Assembly: GCA_013002595.1 (NCBI GenBank)
Contig: JABDJG010000074.1
Location: 1 to 20,766, forward strand
From: Hyphomicrobiales bacterium
GTDB taxonomy: Bacteria > Pseudomonadota > Alphaproteobacteria > Rhizobiales > Aestuariivirgaceae
Reading direction: 5' to 3'
Length of the DNA: 20,766 bases
Shown here one piece after another: positions 1-7,366 of this stretch (its first letter is position 1; the number at the start of each line of letters is the position of its first letter). The position numbers and the translations under genes were made by a program. Below the pieces are notes generated by a model. The model worked only from the letters and a program-made list of their open reading frames with translations. It was not told the origin of the DNA and searched no databases.

Positions 1-250
1 CCCAGTTGACAGCACCTGATTCAACCTGCGTCTTCACTTCGCCGAGACCGCCATTGTAGTTTTCCCAATGGATCTTCTTGCCGGTCTTGGCTTCCCATGG
101 TGCACCATAGGCCTTTTGCTGTGATGCGGTGTAAGCACCACCCCAAGAGGTTACGGTGAGATCAGCAGCACTTGCAGCACCAATGCCACCGACGCTGATG
201 GCAAGAATGCTGACGGTTCCCAGTGCAACTAGTTTGGAATGTATGTTCAT
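1..250 (-). CDS. ABC transporter periplasmic solute-binding protein, polyamine (PotD-like) type, 3'-truncated by window edge
   Basis: Reading leftward from an ATG at 250, the frame stays open to the window edge and gives about 83 residues. It starts with a Sec signal peptide (MNIHSKLVALG, then a hydrophobic core and an ASAAD cleavage region near residue 28). The mature part begins LTVTSWGGAYTASQQKA, followed by PWEAKTGKKIHWENYNGG. That opening is typical of extracellular binding proteins of the spermidine/putrescine family, which deliver a polyamine or related organic cation to an inner-membrane ABC permease. A strong ribosome binding site (GAAGGAGGAA) lies about 6 bases before the ATG and fixes the start. 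The gene is divergent from the GntR regulator and its permease and ATPase genes would lie left of the window. The family call is fairly safe; the substrate cannot be read from this fragment. Confidence 0.85.
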   Translation of the reverse strand, partial: MNIHSKLVALGTVSILAISVGGIGAASAADLTVTSWGGAYTASQQKAYGAPWEAKTGKKIHWENYNGGLGEVKTQVESGAVNW

Positions 251-300
251 TATGACTTCCTCCTTCGGTTGATTGAGCACACACCGGAACGAGAGTGCGC

Positions 301-540
301 CTAAAATGGTTCGGATTGCCTTCGACAAGAAGGCCGTTGCATCCATTTTTCTTTGTACAGGGTCAACGCAGGTTCATCGAACTCCAGCTGCCAGCATCCT
401 TCCGGCTTATCGCCGTATTGAAAGCACATCGCGACGCTGCCGACCTGCAATTTACCGGAATGGCCCTTGGTCACGCTGTCAGGTGAACCATCCTGGGTCT
501 TGCGAACTTTGTGACATCCTCCCCGGGTCAAATTCGTCAT
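301..540 (-). pseudogene. Possible small protein gene or decayed gene fragment
   Basis: A 79-codon minus-strand frame from ATG 540 encodes a hydrophilic peptide with four cysteines. Its middle contains CFQYGDKPEGCWQLEF, a pattern that looks like part of a small secreted cysteine-containing domain. No signal peptide precedes it, because an in-frame TAG lies just upstream of the ATG. There is a GGGGAGG run just inside the frame, not before it. A plus-strand frame of similar length overlaps it, so chance cannot be excluded. It could be a relic of a longer exported protein, a real small gene, or noise. I assign no function. Confidence 0.22.
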
Positions 541-585
541 TGGTATTACGTGCTAGGCACCGAAGCTACATTCGCATAGAATTTT

Positions 586-610
586 TGTTATCACAAGTGT
601 ATAGATAACA
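586..610. promoter_or_regulatory. Inverted repeat TGTTATC-N11-GATAACA, candidate operator
   Basis: Seven-base arms TGTTATC (586-592) and GATAACA (604-610) are perfect reverse complements separated by 11 bases. The site lies in the AT-rich divergent region upstream of the GntR gene. It could bind the adjacent regulator or another dimeric repressor. Assignment is inference from position and symmetry only. Confidence 0.35.
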
Positions 611-648
611 CACCATATCTAACGAACTTTTGCATATAACTGATTGTT

Positions 649-654
649 TATAAT
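649..654 (+). promoter_or_regulatory. Candidate -10 element (TATAAT) for the GntR gene
   Basis: A perfect TATAAT lies at 649-654. No good -35 box is found at the standard spacing; a TTTGCA at 629-634 is only 14 bases upstream. In such AT-rich DNA a chance match is possible. Confidence 0.3.
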
Positions 655-672
655 GAAAAATTATAAATTTAG

Positions 673-684
673 TATCATGTGATA
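673..684. promoter_or_regulatory. Dyad TATCA-TG-TGATA, candidate GntR-family operator
   Basis: Arms TATCA and TGATA are perfect reverse complements around a two-base centre. The dyad lies about 20 bases downstream of the candidate -10 box. Compact AT-rich dyads of this size are typical of FCD-type GntR operators, so autoregulation is plausible. It is not demonstrated by sequence alone. Confidence 0.35.
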
Positions 685-800
685 TCAAAAATATATATGG
701 ACTGAATTTGAATAATCCTCATTGCCAGATGCAATCTCACGGCGCACAATGGGCGCTGCGCACGCCATCGATTGCCAGCAAAACGCAAAGAGACTTGTCA

Positions 801-1490
801 ATGTTCATCGCGAACACCGTTACCAAGGTTACCCGGCAGACGACCGAGCCTCTACGCGATCAAATCTTGCAGCGCTGCCGGTTGATGTTGATGGGCGGAC
901 ATATTGTACCTGGCCAGAAACTGCCACTGCGCCCCTTGGCCGAGGAATTTGAAACCAGCCTGATGCCGGTCCGCGATGCCCTCAACAGGCTGGTGGCGGA
1001 CGGTGCGCTCGAAATGTCGAACAGCCGCACCATCAGAGTGCCGGACATGAGCGATGAACGGTTGCTGGAGCTACACGAAATCCGCCGCTCGCTCGAAGGG
1101 CTCGCGGCAGAATATGCAGCGCCACTGCTGTCTAATGCAGCCATCAGCCGTCTGGAACAACTGATCGACGACATGGAAACAGCACTACGCTCTGGTGACT
1201 ACGACACCTACATTTCAAGCCACTACAGTTTCCACTTCACAATTTATACCGCCGCTGGCCGGCCGACCTTGCTCGGCATGATCGATGTGTTGTGGTTGCA
1301 GGTCGGCCCATGGTTCCGCCAAGGCATCGAACGGGCAAACAGCACGGATGGCAAACCAAACGCCGGTCACAAGCGCATTGTTGCAGCCCTCAGAGCCCGC
1401 GATCCGGTTGCCACCCGGGCAAGTGTCGAGCATGACGTCTTTGCCAACATTGAGTACATCCGCAAGGGTGAGTTTCCTCTCGCCGGATAG
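801..1490 (+). CDS. GntR-family transcriptional regulator, FCD (FadR) subfamily
   Basis: This is a predicted cytoplasmic DNA-binding repressor or activator that senses a small carboxylate ligand. From ATG 801 it is 229 residues, normal for the family. Residues about 13-80 form the winged helix-turn-helix, with the characteristic GQKLPLRPLAEEF and MPVRDALNRLVADGAL segments. Residues about 88-215 form the all-helical FCD domain, with candidate metal-binding histidines H145, H190 and H211 (FHFTIY, GHKRIVAAL and EHDVF contexts). The frame can be extended to a TTG at 708 or an ATG at 729, but those add residues outside the domain, so I prefer 801. The spacer AAAGAGA before 801 is only a modest ribosome site. 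It heads the catabolic and TRAP genes on the same strand and is likely their local regulator. Confidence 0.88.
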   Translation: MFIANTVTKVTRQTTEPLRDQILQRCRLMLMGGHIVPGQKLPLRPLAEEFETSLMPVRDALNRLVADGALEMSNSRTIRVPDMSDERLLELHEIRRSLEGLAAEYAAPLLSNAAISRLEQLIDDMETALRSGDYDTYISSHYSFHFTIYTAAGRPTLLGMIDVLWLQVGPWFRQGIERANSTDGKPNAGHKRIVAALRARDPVATRASVEHDVFANIEYIRKGEFPLAG

Positions 1491-1645
1491 TTATCTGTAT
1501 CGCTTGACCGGTTCCGCCGCCGCAGCAGTCCTTTCGCTATTGCTGCCGGCGACCAGCGCACTTCCTTTTGCCGCCGGATTCGGTCATCATCCCTGCCAAC
1601 AAATTCGCCGACAAGCTCGATATCCGAAATCACAGGTAGCAGCCC

Positions 1646-3085
1646 ATGCCGACTTACGACTGTACAATTAAGGACGCACAAATCTTCGACGGCGCGGGCG
1701 GCGAACCATCCAGTGCCGATATCGCCATCAAGGACGGCAGAATTGCCCGCATCGGTGACGTTCCGGCGCGATCGGCCGGCCAAGAAATTTCGGCCACGGG
1801 CCTGGCCATCGCGCCGGGCTTCATCGACGTCCACACCCACGACGACCGCGCCCTGATCGATACCGCCATGTCGCCCAAGACCTCGCAAGGCGTCACCACC
1901 GTCGTTGCCGGCAACTGCGGCGTCTCGCTGGCCCCACTCACCCTTGATCGCCCACCGCCACCGCCGCTCGACCTGATCGGCAACCAGCAGCAATACGCCT
2001 ACCCGACGTTCGCCGACTATATCGACAAGGTGAACGATGGTGGCACCGCGGTGAATGCCGCCTGCCTGTGTGGCCATTCAACACTGCGCACCGGCGCCAT
2101 GGACAGCCTCGACCGCCCGGCCACCAAAGGTGAAATCTCGCTGATGAAGGAAGGCCTGAAGGAAGCCCTCAACGCCGGCGCCATCGGCTTTTCGACCGGC
2201 CTTGACTATGCTCCGGCCAAGCAGGCGCCGCGCGAGGAGGTCGAAGAACTGGCTGCCTTGTGCAAGAGCCATGGCGCGATCCATACGACCCATATGCGAG
2301 ATGAAGGCGAGCACATGATCGAGGCGCTCGATGAGGCCTTCACCATCGGCCGCACTGCCGGCATCCCGGTGCTGATATCCCATTTCAAGTGCTCCGGCGT
2401 TGCCAACTGGGGCCGCTCTGCCGAAATGCTGGCATACTTCGATGCCGCCGGCGACAAACAGGACATCAGCCTCGATGCCTACCCGTACGCAGCCTCCTCA
2501 ACGGTCCTCAAACCGGACTTTATCTCCGAAGCAAAGCGCGTCATGATCACCTGGTCGACCCCGCATCCCGAAATGGGCGGGCGTGATCTGGACGACATTG
2601 CACAAGATTGGGGCACGAGCCTGCTGAAGGCCGCCGAGCGCCTGCAACCGGCCGGTGCTGTCTATTTCGCCATGGATGAAGACGACGTCCAGCGCATCCT
2701 CAGCTACCCGCGCACCATGATCGGTTCCGACGGCCTGCCGCACGATGCCCACCCGCACCCGCGCCTGTGGGGCACCTTCCCACGGGTGCTTGGCCATTAC
2801 GCCCGCGATGTCGGCCTGTTCCCGCTCAAAGAAGCCATCCGTCGCATGACCACTCTGCCGGCCGCCCGGTTTGGATTAAAGGACCGCGGCACGATTGCCG
2901 AAGGCGCCCATGCCGATCTTGTTCTGTTCGATCCCGCCACCATCTGCGATACGGCAACTTTCGATGATCCCATGCAGCCGGCAACCGGTATCCACACGGT
3001 CTGGGTCAATGGCAACCCGGTCTGGGCGGGCGGCAAATCGACCGGCAGCCGTCCGGGAACTATATTGAGGCCACAAGCAGCATGA
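1646..3085 (+). CDS. N-acyl-D-amino-acid deacylase (D-aminoacylase family amidohydrolase)
   Basis: This zinc amidohydrolase is predicted to remove the acyl group from N-acyl-D-amino acids, giving the free D-amino acid and a carboxylate, in the cytoplasm (no signal peptide). Its 479 residues match the family length. The visible metal site is H63 and H65 (HTHDD), C91 (GNCGVS), H216 (THMRDEG) and H246 (ISHFKCSG), with D362 (IGSDG) as catalytic base. These keep nearly the spacing of the Alcaligenes faecalis D-aminoacylase residues His67, His69, Cys96, His220, His250 and Asp366 as I recall them. The N- and C-terminal strands form the usual small beta-sandwich. The start follows AGGTAGC, a weak ribosome site. 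Its stop overlaps the next start by ATGA. Specificity (neutral, Asp or Glu side chain) is not readable, and dihydropyrimidinase-like substrates remain possible. Confidence 0.88.
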   Translation: MPTYDCTIKDAQIFDGAGGEPSSADIAIKDGRIARIGDVPARSAGQEISATGLAIAPGFIDVHTHDDRALIDTAMSPKTSQGVTTVVAGNCGVSLAPLTLDRPPPPPLDLIGNQQQYAYPTFADYIDKVNDGGTAVNAACLCGHSTLRTGAMDSLDRPATKGEISLMKEGLKEALNAGAIGFSTGLDYAPAKQAPREEVEELAALCKSHGAIHTTHMRDEGEHMIEALDEAFTIGRTAGIPVLISHFKCSGVANWGRSAEMLAYFDAAGDKQDISLDAYPYAASSTVLKPDFISEAKRVMITWSTPHPEMGGRDLDDIAQDWGTSLLKAAERLQPAGAVYFAMDEDDVQRILSYPRTMIGSDGLPHDAHPHPRLWGTFPRVLGHYARDVGLFPLKEAIRRMTTLPAARFGLKDRGTIAEGAHADLVLFDPATICDTATFDDPMQPATGIHTVWVNGNPVWAGGKSTGSRPGTILRPQAA

Positions 3086-3930
3086 ATGCCCGCGCTACAG
3101 TCTGCGGCCTTTGCCTGTTGATCCTGTCCTGGGCGGCGCCGGCAGCCGCGCAAACAATTGCCGGCGATGATACCCCGCTGCGCTTTGGCCGCGTCGAGTA
3201 TCAGGGCAAGGTGCACTACGGGTTTCTGGCGGTTGGCGGTGTTCACCTGCTCACCGGCAGCTTCTTTGACGCCACGACGGAACATTCCGGCAAGATCGCG
3301 CCGATTGACGAGGTCAAGATCCTTGCCCCGGTTGTACCGACCAAGGTGATCGGCGTTGCCTTCAACTACAGGGGTGCACCGGCACCCAAGCACGACGGCA
3401 TGGCGTTCTTTGCCAAGCTGCCGAGCGCCGTCATTGGTCCCGATGCTGAAATCGTTCCGCCGCCCGGCTCAACCGAACTGCACTACGAAGGTGAACTGGT
3501 GATTGTCATGGGGCTCACCACCAGGAACGTTTCTGAAAAGGATGCACTCAAGCACGTTTACGGCATCACCGCAGGCAATGACATTACCGAACACGGTTAC
3601 GGCAGATCGCCATTTGTCATGCTCAAGGCCAAGGGCGCAGATACCTTGAGCCCGCTTGGACCGTGGATCGTGCCCGGCCTCGACTACGACAACCTGGAGC
3701 TTCAGACAAAGGTCAACGGCAAGGTCGTGCAGAAAGCATCGACCAGCCAGATGAAACGCTCATGTGCAAAGATCATCGCCGAGCTGTCGCGCTACATGAC
3801 CCTTGAGCCCGGTGATCTCATCTACACCGGCACGCCCGGCAAGACCGCCCCGCTAAAACCAGGCGATGTCGTCGAAGTGCGAATCGAGGGCGTCGGCACC
3901 CTGAAAAATACCGTTGCGAAACAGCAATGA
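3082..3930 (+). CDS. Fumarylacetoacetate hydrolase (FAH) family protein with N-terminal signal peptide
   Basis: Residues about 85-280 form an FAH fold, a family of divalent-metal hydrolases, decarboxylases and isomerases acting on beta-diketo or 2-keto acids. Recognisable parts are VIGVAFNYRG, the metal ligands E136 and E138 in HYEGELVIVMG, D167 in AGNDITEHG, the KAKGADTLSPLGPW segment and the C-terminal YTGTPGKTAPLKPGDVVEV. The first 23 residues form a convincing Sec signal peptide: a short polar start, a hydrophobic core and APAAAQ with an AxA site. That is unusual, because FAH enzymes are normally cytosolic. No in-frame downstream ATG before M107 could bypass it. The start overlaps the deacylase stop by four bases, indicating translational coupling. 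The exact reaction is unknown. Confidence 0.85.
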   Translation: MNARATVCGLCLLILSWAAPAAAQTIAGDDTPLRFGRVEYQGKVHYGFLAVGGVHLLTGSFFDATTEHSGKIAPIDEVKILAPVVPTKVIGVAFNYRGAPAPKHDGMAFFAKLPSAVIGPDAEIVPPPGSTELHYEGELVIVMGLTTRNVSEKDALKHVYGITAGNDITEHGYGRSPFVMLKAKGADTLSPLGPWIVPGLDYDNLELQTKVNGKVVQKASTSQMKRSCAKIIAELSRYMTLEPGDLIYTGTPGKTAPLKPGDVVEVRIEGVGTLKNTVAKQQ

Positions 3931-4038
3931 ACTTCATGTTTGTAGCACCAACGACACATCCGCAGCTAAAACGGGCAGCCAGCAAATTGTCGACAGGTTC
4001 GTGATCACCCGGCGCGCACCACCTGCCGGAATAGTTCA

Positions 4039-4067
4039 TTGTAAACCCGGCTCTATGGGTTGATAAT
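4039..4067 (+). promoter_or_regulatory. Candidate sigma-70 promoter of the TRAP transporter genes
   Basis: TTGTAA (4039-4044) and GATAAT (4062-4067) are separated by an optimal 17 bases. The 218-base gap after the FAH gene is long enough for a separate promoter. Predicted transcription would begin near 4074, about 75 bases before the binding-protein ATG. This is a sequence match only. Confidence 0.4.
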
Positions 4068-4148
4068 CACAGCCAGCTAAAAAAGTAACAATGTGGGCTC
4101 AACCCGCAGCGAACTATCAGAATTTTGCCAAGCCCAGGGAGGAAAACA

Positions 4149-5270
4149 ATGAGCGATAAGGCAATTACGACGGCTAACCAACCAACACGCCGCAAATTCC
4201 TGAAAACAGCCGGTATTGCCGGTGGTGCAGCCGTTGCCGGTGTAGCAGCGCCAAGCATTGCCCGCGCTGAACCTGTTGTATTGAAGATGCAGGCTGCCTG
4301 GGGCGGCGGCATTTTCCTTGAAAATGCAAAATCCTATGTCGACCGCGTTCACGCGATGGCCGGCAAGGACCTCAAGATCGATCTTCTGGCCGTGAACTCG
4401 GTCGTCAAGACCAGCCAGATGCAGGATGCCGTTCATCGCGGCGTTCTCGATGCAGCGCACTATGTGCCGGCTTACTGGTACTCCAAGTCCAAGACCGCTT
4501 CGCTGTTCGGCACCGGCCCGTGTTTTGGCTGGTCGAGCCAGGAAGTGCTCGGCTGGATCCACTACGGTGGCGGTCAGGCTCTGTTCGATGAACTGATGGC
4601 CAGCCTCGGCCTCAACGTGGTCAGCTTCTTTAACAGCCCGATGCCGGCCCAGCCGCTCGGCTGGTTCAAGGAGCAGATCAAAGATGCTTCGCAGATGAAC
4701 GGGTTGAAATACCGCACCGTTGGTCTGGCCGCTGACGTCCTGCTCGAAATGGGCATGTCGGTTGTTCAGCTGCCAGGCGGCGAAATCCAGCCAGCCATGA
4801 AGTCCGGCCTCATCGATGCCGCCGAATTCAACAATCCGACCTCGGATCGTGACTTCGGTATGCAGGATGTTTCCAAGCACTATCACCTGGCCAGCTTCCA
4901 CCAGTCGCAGGAATTCTTCGAATGCACCTTCAACAAGGGCAAATACGAGAGCCTGCCGGATGAACTGCAGGCCATTTTGAAGCATGCTTCGGAAGCTGAG
5001 AATTCCAACTTCTACTGGCACAACACCAAGCGCTACGCCGAAGATCTGGAAAAACTCAAGAGCCAGGGCGTCAACGTTTACCGCACGCCGGACTCGGTCA
5101 TGGCCGAGCAACTCAAGGCCTGGGACACGGTGGTTGACCGGATTTCCGGTGAAGACGCGTTCTTCAAGAAGGTCATCGATTCACAAAAGGCGTACGCCAA
5201 AGAAGTGATGAACTACCTGAATCTCAACCAGCCTGACTACAAGCTGGCCTACAAGCACTACTTCGGCTAG
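4149..5270 (+). CDS. TRAP transporter periplasmic solute-binding protein (DctP/TakP-like), Tat signal
   Basis: This is the periplasmic receptor of a TRAP transporter, which captures a carboxylate-bearing solute for sodium-coupled uptake. The 373-residue product starts at ATG 4149, behind a strong AGGGAGGAAAA site; a TTG 24 bases upstream is not needed. Residues 13-40 form a twin-arginine signal (TRRKFLKTAG, hydrophobic stretch, SIARA), so it is probably exported folded. The mature part carries the family signature GLKYRTVGLAADVLLEMG, whose R189 normally holds the substrate carboxylate, followed by QLPGGEIQPAMKSGLIDAAE. This layout resembles the TakP/mannitol-chloroaromatic subgroup, whose members bind 2-oxo acids and related compounds. 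The two permease genes follow. The ligand is unknown; with the deacylase and amidase nearby I infer an acylated or amidated acid. Confidence 0.92.
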   Translation: MSDKAITTANQPTRRKFLKTAGIAGGAAVAGVAAPSIARAEPVVLKMQAAWGGGIFLENAKSYVDRVHAMAGKDLKIDLLAVNSVVKTSQMQDAVHRGVLDAAHYVPAYWYSKSKTASLFGTGPCFGWSSQEVLGWIHYGGGQALFDELMASLGLNVVSFFNSPMPAQPLGWFKEQIKDASQMNGLKYRTVGLAADVLLEMGMSVVQLPGGEIQPAMKSGLIDAAEFNNPTSDRDFGMQDVSKHYHLASFHQSQEFFECTFNKGKYESLPDELQAILKHASEAENSNFYWHNTKRYAEDLEKLKSQGVNVYRTPDSVMAEQLKAWDTVVDRISGEDAFFKKVIDSQKAYAKEVMNYLNLNQPDYKLAYKHYFG

Positions 5271-5302
5271 TCGCTTGCTGACGTTGTACTGAAACGATTA
5301 CG

Positions 5303-5329
5303 CCGGGGGCCAATCTGTTTGGCCCCCGG
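5303..5329 (+). terminator. Strong hairpin between TRAP binding-protein and permease genes
   Basis: CCGGGGGCCAA (5303-5313) and TTGGCCCCCGG (5319-5329) form a perfect 11-bp stem with a five-base loop. No uridine run follows, so a full intrinsic terminator is unlikely. It begins about 30 bases after the binding-protein stop and precedes the small permease by 34 bases. The likely role is to protect the 3' end of the binding-protein message, or cause partial termination, so that the receptor is made in excess over the permeases. Confidence 0.7.
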
Positions 5330-5363
5330 ATATTGCTGATGAGGGAAGCCTGGGGAGGCAATC

Positions 5364-5942
5364 GTGGTTTCACTAATCCATGCTATCGAGAGCTTGAGCA
5401 TTTGGGTCGGCCGGGCCTTTGGCTGGTGCATACTCATTCTAACCTTTTCGGTATCCTATGAAGTCTTCGTGCGTTACGCACTGAACGCGCCCACCGTGTG
5501 GGCGTTCGACATGATGGTGCAGATGTACGGCGCCCTGTTCCTGATGGCCGGGCCTTACGCCCTGGCACAGGACGCACATGTGCGCGGCGACGTTCTCTAT
5601 CGGCTCCTGCCCGTCAGGTGGCAGGCGCGCATCGATTTCACCTTGTATATCCTGTTCTTCTTCCCCGGCATGCTGGCCCTGTTCTGGTATGGCGCCGAGA
5701 TCGCGTCCGACAGCTGGCGCTACAAGGAAGTCAGCTGGAACAGCCCGGCGCGTATCCAGATCTATTTCTTCAAGACCCTAATCCCGCTGGCCGGCGGCCT
5801 GCTGATCATCCAGGGAATTGCCGAGACATTGCGCTGCTGGAAGGCCATGCGCACCGGCGTCTGGCTGGAGCGGCTGGAGGACGTCAGAGAGACAGAGGAA
5901 AGTCTCATTGGCACGCTGCCGCCTGCCGAAGAAACAAAATAA
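5364..5942 (+). CDS. TRAP transporter small permease subunit (DctQ family)
   Basis: This inner-membrane protein pairs with the large permease in TRAP secondary transporters. It has 192 residues and four predicted membrane segments, at roughly 14-34, 49-69, 87-108 and 132-152. The conserved YEVFVRYALNAPTVWAFDM segment is the family hallmark, followed by MAGPYALAQDAHVRGDV. The start is a GTG at 5364 preceded by GGGGAGGC, a strong ribosome site at good spacing. The charged C-terminal tail (ERLEDVRETEES) is cytoplasmic in the usual topology. It lies between its partner genes in the standard P-Q-M order. Confidence 0.92.
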   Translation: MVSLIHAIESLSIWVGRAFGWCILILTFSVSYEVFVRYALNAPTVWAFDMMVQMYGALFLMAGPYALAQDAHVRGDVLYRLLPVRWQARIDFTLYILFFFPGMLALFWYGAEIASDSWRYKEVSWNSPARIQIYFFKTLIPLAGGLLIIQGIAETLRCWKAMRTGVWLERLEDVRETEESLIGTLPPAEETK

Positions 5943-5984
5943 CCGAGTTCAACTGATTACCCCATTTGCGGAGCCCATAGGGTC

Positions 5985-7352
5985 ATGACGAACCCCGAAG
6001 TCGCCATCTTAATGCTTGCCCTGTTTATTGTCCTGGTTCTGCTGGGCTTTCCCATTGCGTTCACGCTGCTCGCAATGGGCGTCGCGTTTGGCTATTACGC
6101 CTACTACAACGCCAGCTCGATCAACGATTTCGGCGATCTCTTCAACAACCAGATCTTCTATCTGCTCAACCAGAACACCTATTCGGTGATGGAGAACGAT
6201 ACGCTCGTTGCCATCCCGTTGTTCCTGTTCATGGGCTACGTCGTGGAACGCGCCAACATCGTCAACCGGCTGTTTCTGTCCTTGCAGCTTGCTGCCCGAA
6301 ACCTGCCCGGCTCGATGGCGATCGCGGCCCTGATCACCTGTGCAGTGTTCTCTACCGCCAGTGGCATCGTCGGCGCGGTGGTGACACTAATGGGCCTGTT
6401 GGCGTTTCCCGCCATGGCCAAGGCCGATTATGATAAGAGGTTCGCATCCGGTGTGATCTGCGCCGGTGGCACGCTGGGCATTCTGATCCCGCCGTCGATC
6501 ATGCTGATCGTCTATGCCGCCATTGCCGAACTATCGGTCTTGCGGCTCTACGCAGCAGCGGTCTTTCCCGGCCTTATGCTGTCGGGCTTCTACATCCTGT
6601 ATGTGCTGGTGCGCGCCAAATGGAACCCACTGATCGCGCCCACACCGAAGATGGAAAACGCCCCATCAACCCGGCAGATCTATATCCAGCTGATCACCTC
6701 ATTCGTCCCGCTGACCATACTGATCATGATGGTGCTCGGGTCCATTCTGGGCGGCCTGGCGACACCTGCAGAAGCGGCCGCAATGGGCGCTCTGGGCGGA
6801 CTTGTTCTAGCGGCAATCTACCGCTCGCTCACATGGCAAAAGGTCAAGGAATCGGTGTTCCTGACCGCCAAGGCAACCGCCTATGTGTGCTGGATGTTCG
6901 TCGGCTCGTGGACTATTGCATCGGTATTTTCCTACCTCGGCGGCCATGATGTCATCGAGCACTGGCTCCTCGTCATGAATCTGTCACCTTGGCAATTCCT
7001 CTTCCTGTGCCAGCTTATCATCTTCCTGATCGGATGGCCGCTCGAATGGTCGGAAATCCTGATCATCTTCGTGCCGATCTTCTTGCCGCTACTGCCGGCC
7101 TTCGATGTCAATCCGTATTTCTTTGCCATGCTGGTCGCGCTTAATCTGCAGACCTCGTTCCTGACCCCGCCGATGGCCATGTCGGCCTACTACCTCAAAG
7201 GGGTGCTGCGACACGAGATCGAGCTGATGCAGATCTTCAGGGGCATCATGCCCTATCTCGGCATCGTGATCTTCTGCATGTTCCTGATGTACCAGTTCCC
7301 GGGCATCGCTCTGTGGTTCCCTGACTATTTGTTCGGCGTCTACCAGCCGTAA
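5985..7352 (+). CDS. TRAP transporter large permease subunit (DctM family)
   Basis: This is the ion-coupled transport channel of the TRAP system. Its 455 residues with about 12 hydrophobic segments match the family. Diagnostic stretches include LLGFPIAFTLLAMGVAFG near the N-terminus, the central CAGGTLGILIPPSIMLIVYA, and the second-half GGLATPAEAAAMGALGGL. The ATG at 5985 has a GGAG 11 bases upstream, with TAGGG closer. It lies 42 bases after the small permease and 14 bases before the amidase gene, so one transcript is likely. It has no truncation or odd residue that I can see. Confidence 0.93.
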   Translation: MTNPEVAILMLALFIVLVLLGFPIAFTLLAMGVAFGYYAYYNASSINDFGDLFNNQIFYLLNQNTYSVMENDTLVAIPLFLFMGYVVERANIVNRLFLSLQLAARNLPGSMAIAALITCAVFSTASGIVGAVVTLMGLLAFPAMAKADYDKRFASGVICAGGTLGILIPPSIMLIVYAAIAELSVLRLYAAAVFPGLMLSGFYILYVLVRAKWNPLIAPTPKMENAPSTRQIYIQLITSFVPLTILIMMVLGSILGGLATPAEAAAMGALGGLVLAAIYRSLTWQKVKESVFLTAKATAYVCWMFVGSWTIASVFSYLGGHDVIEHWLLVMNLSPWQFLFLCQLIIFLIGWPLEWSEILIIFVPIFLPLLPAFDVNPYFFAMLVALNLQTSFLTPPMAMSAYYLKGVLRHEIELMQIFRGIMPYLGIVIFCMFLMYQFPGIALWFPDYLFGVYQP

Positions 7353-7366
7353 GGGGTTAGGGCACC

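Larger units (their letters stand above)
251..800. other. AT-rich divergent intergenic region
   Basis: These 550 bases separate the divergent binding-protein and GntR genes. Roughly 580-700 is very AT-rich against the GC-rich background and holds the dyads and -10 candidate listed separately. The part between 300 and 540 has a minus-strand reading frame of uncertain status. The remainder shows nothing I recognise. Both genes may take their promoters from the AT-rich core, which would leave the minus-strand gene a leader of more than 300 bases. Confidence 0.6.

Noticed and set aside
1491..1645. Possible extra small gene between the GntR and deacylase genes
   Set aside because: A hydrophobic stretch appears in one frame, but it is the tail of a frame overlapping the GntR gene, with no start and ribosome site in the gap.
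1367..2077. 236-codon minus-strand open frame over the end of the GntR gene and start of the deacylase
   Set aside because: Spans two recognised plus-strand genes and has no domain of its own.
4077..5111. 344-codon minus-strand open frame opposite the TRAP binding protein
   Set aside because: Antisense shadow of a clearly recognised gene; no ribosome site and no family features.
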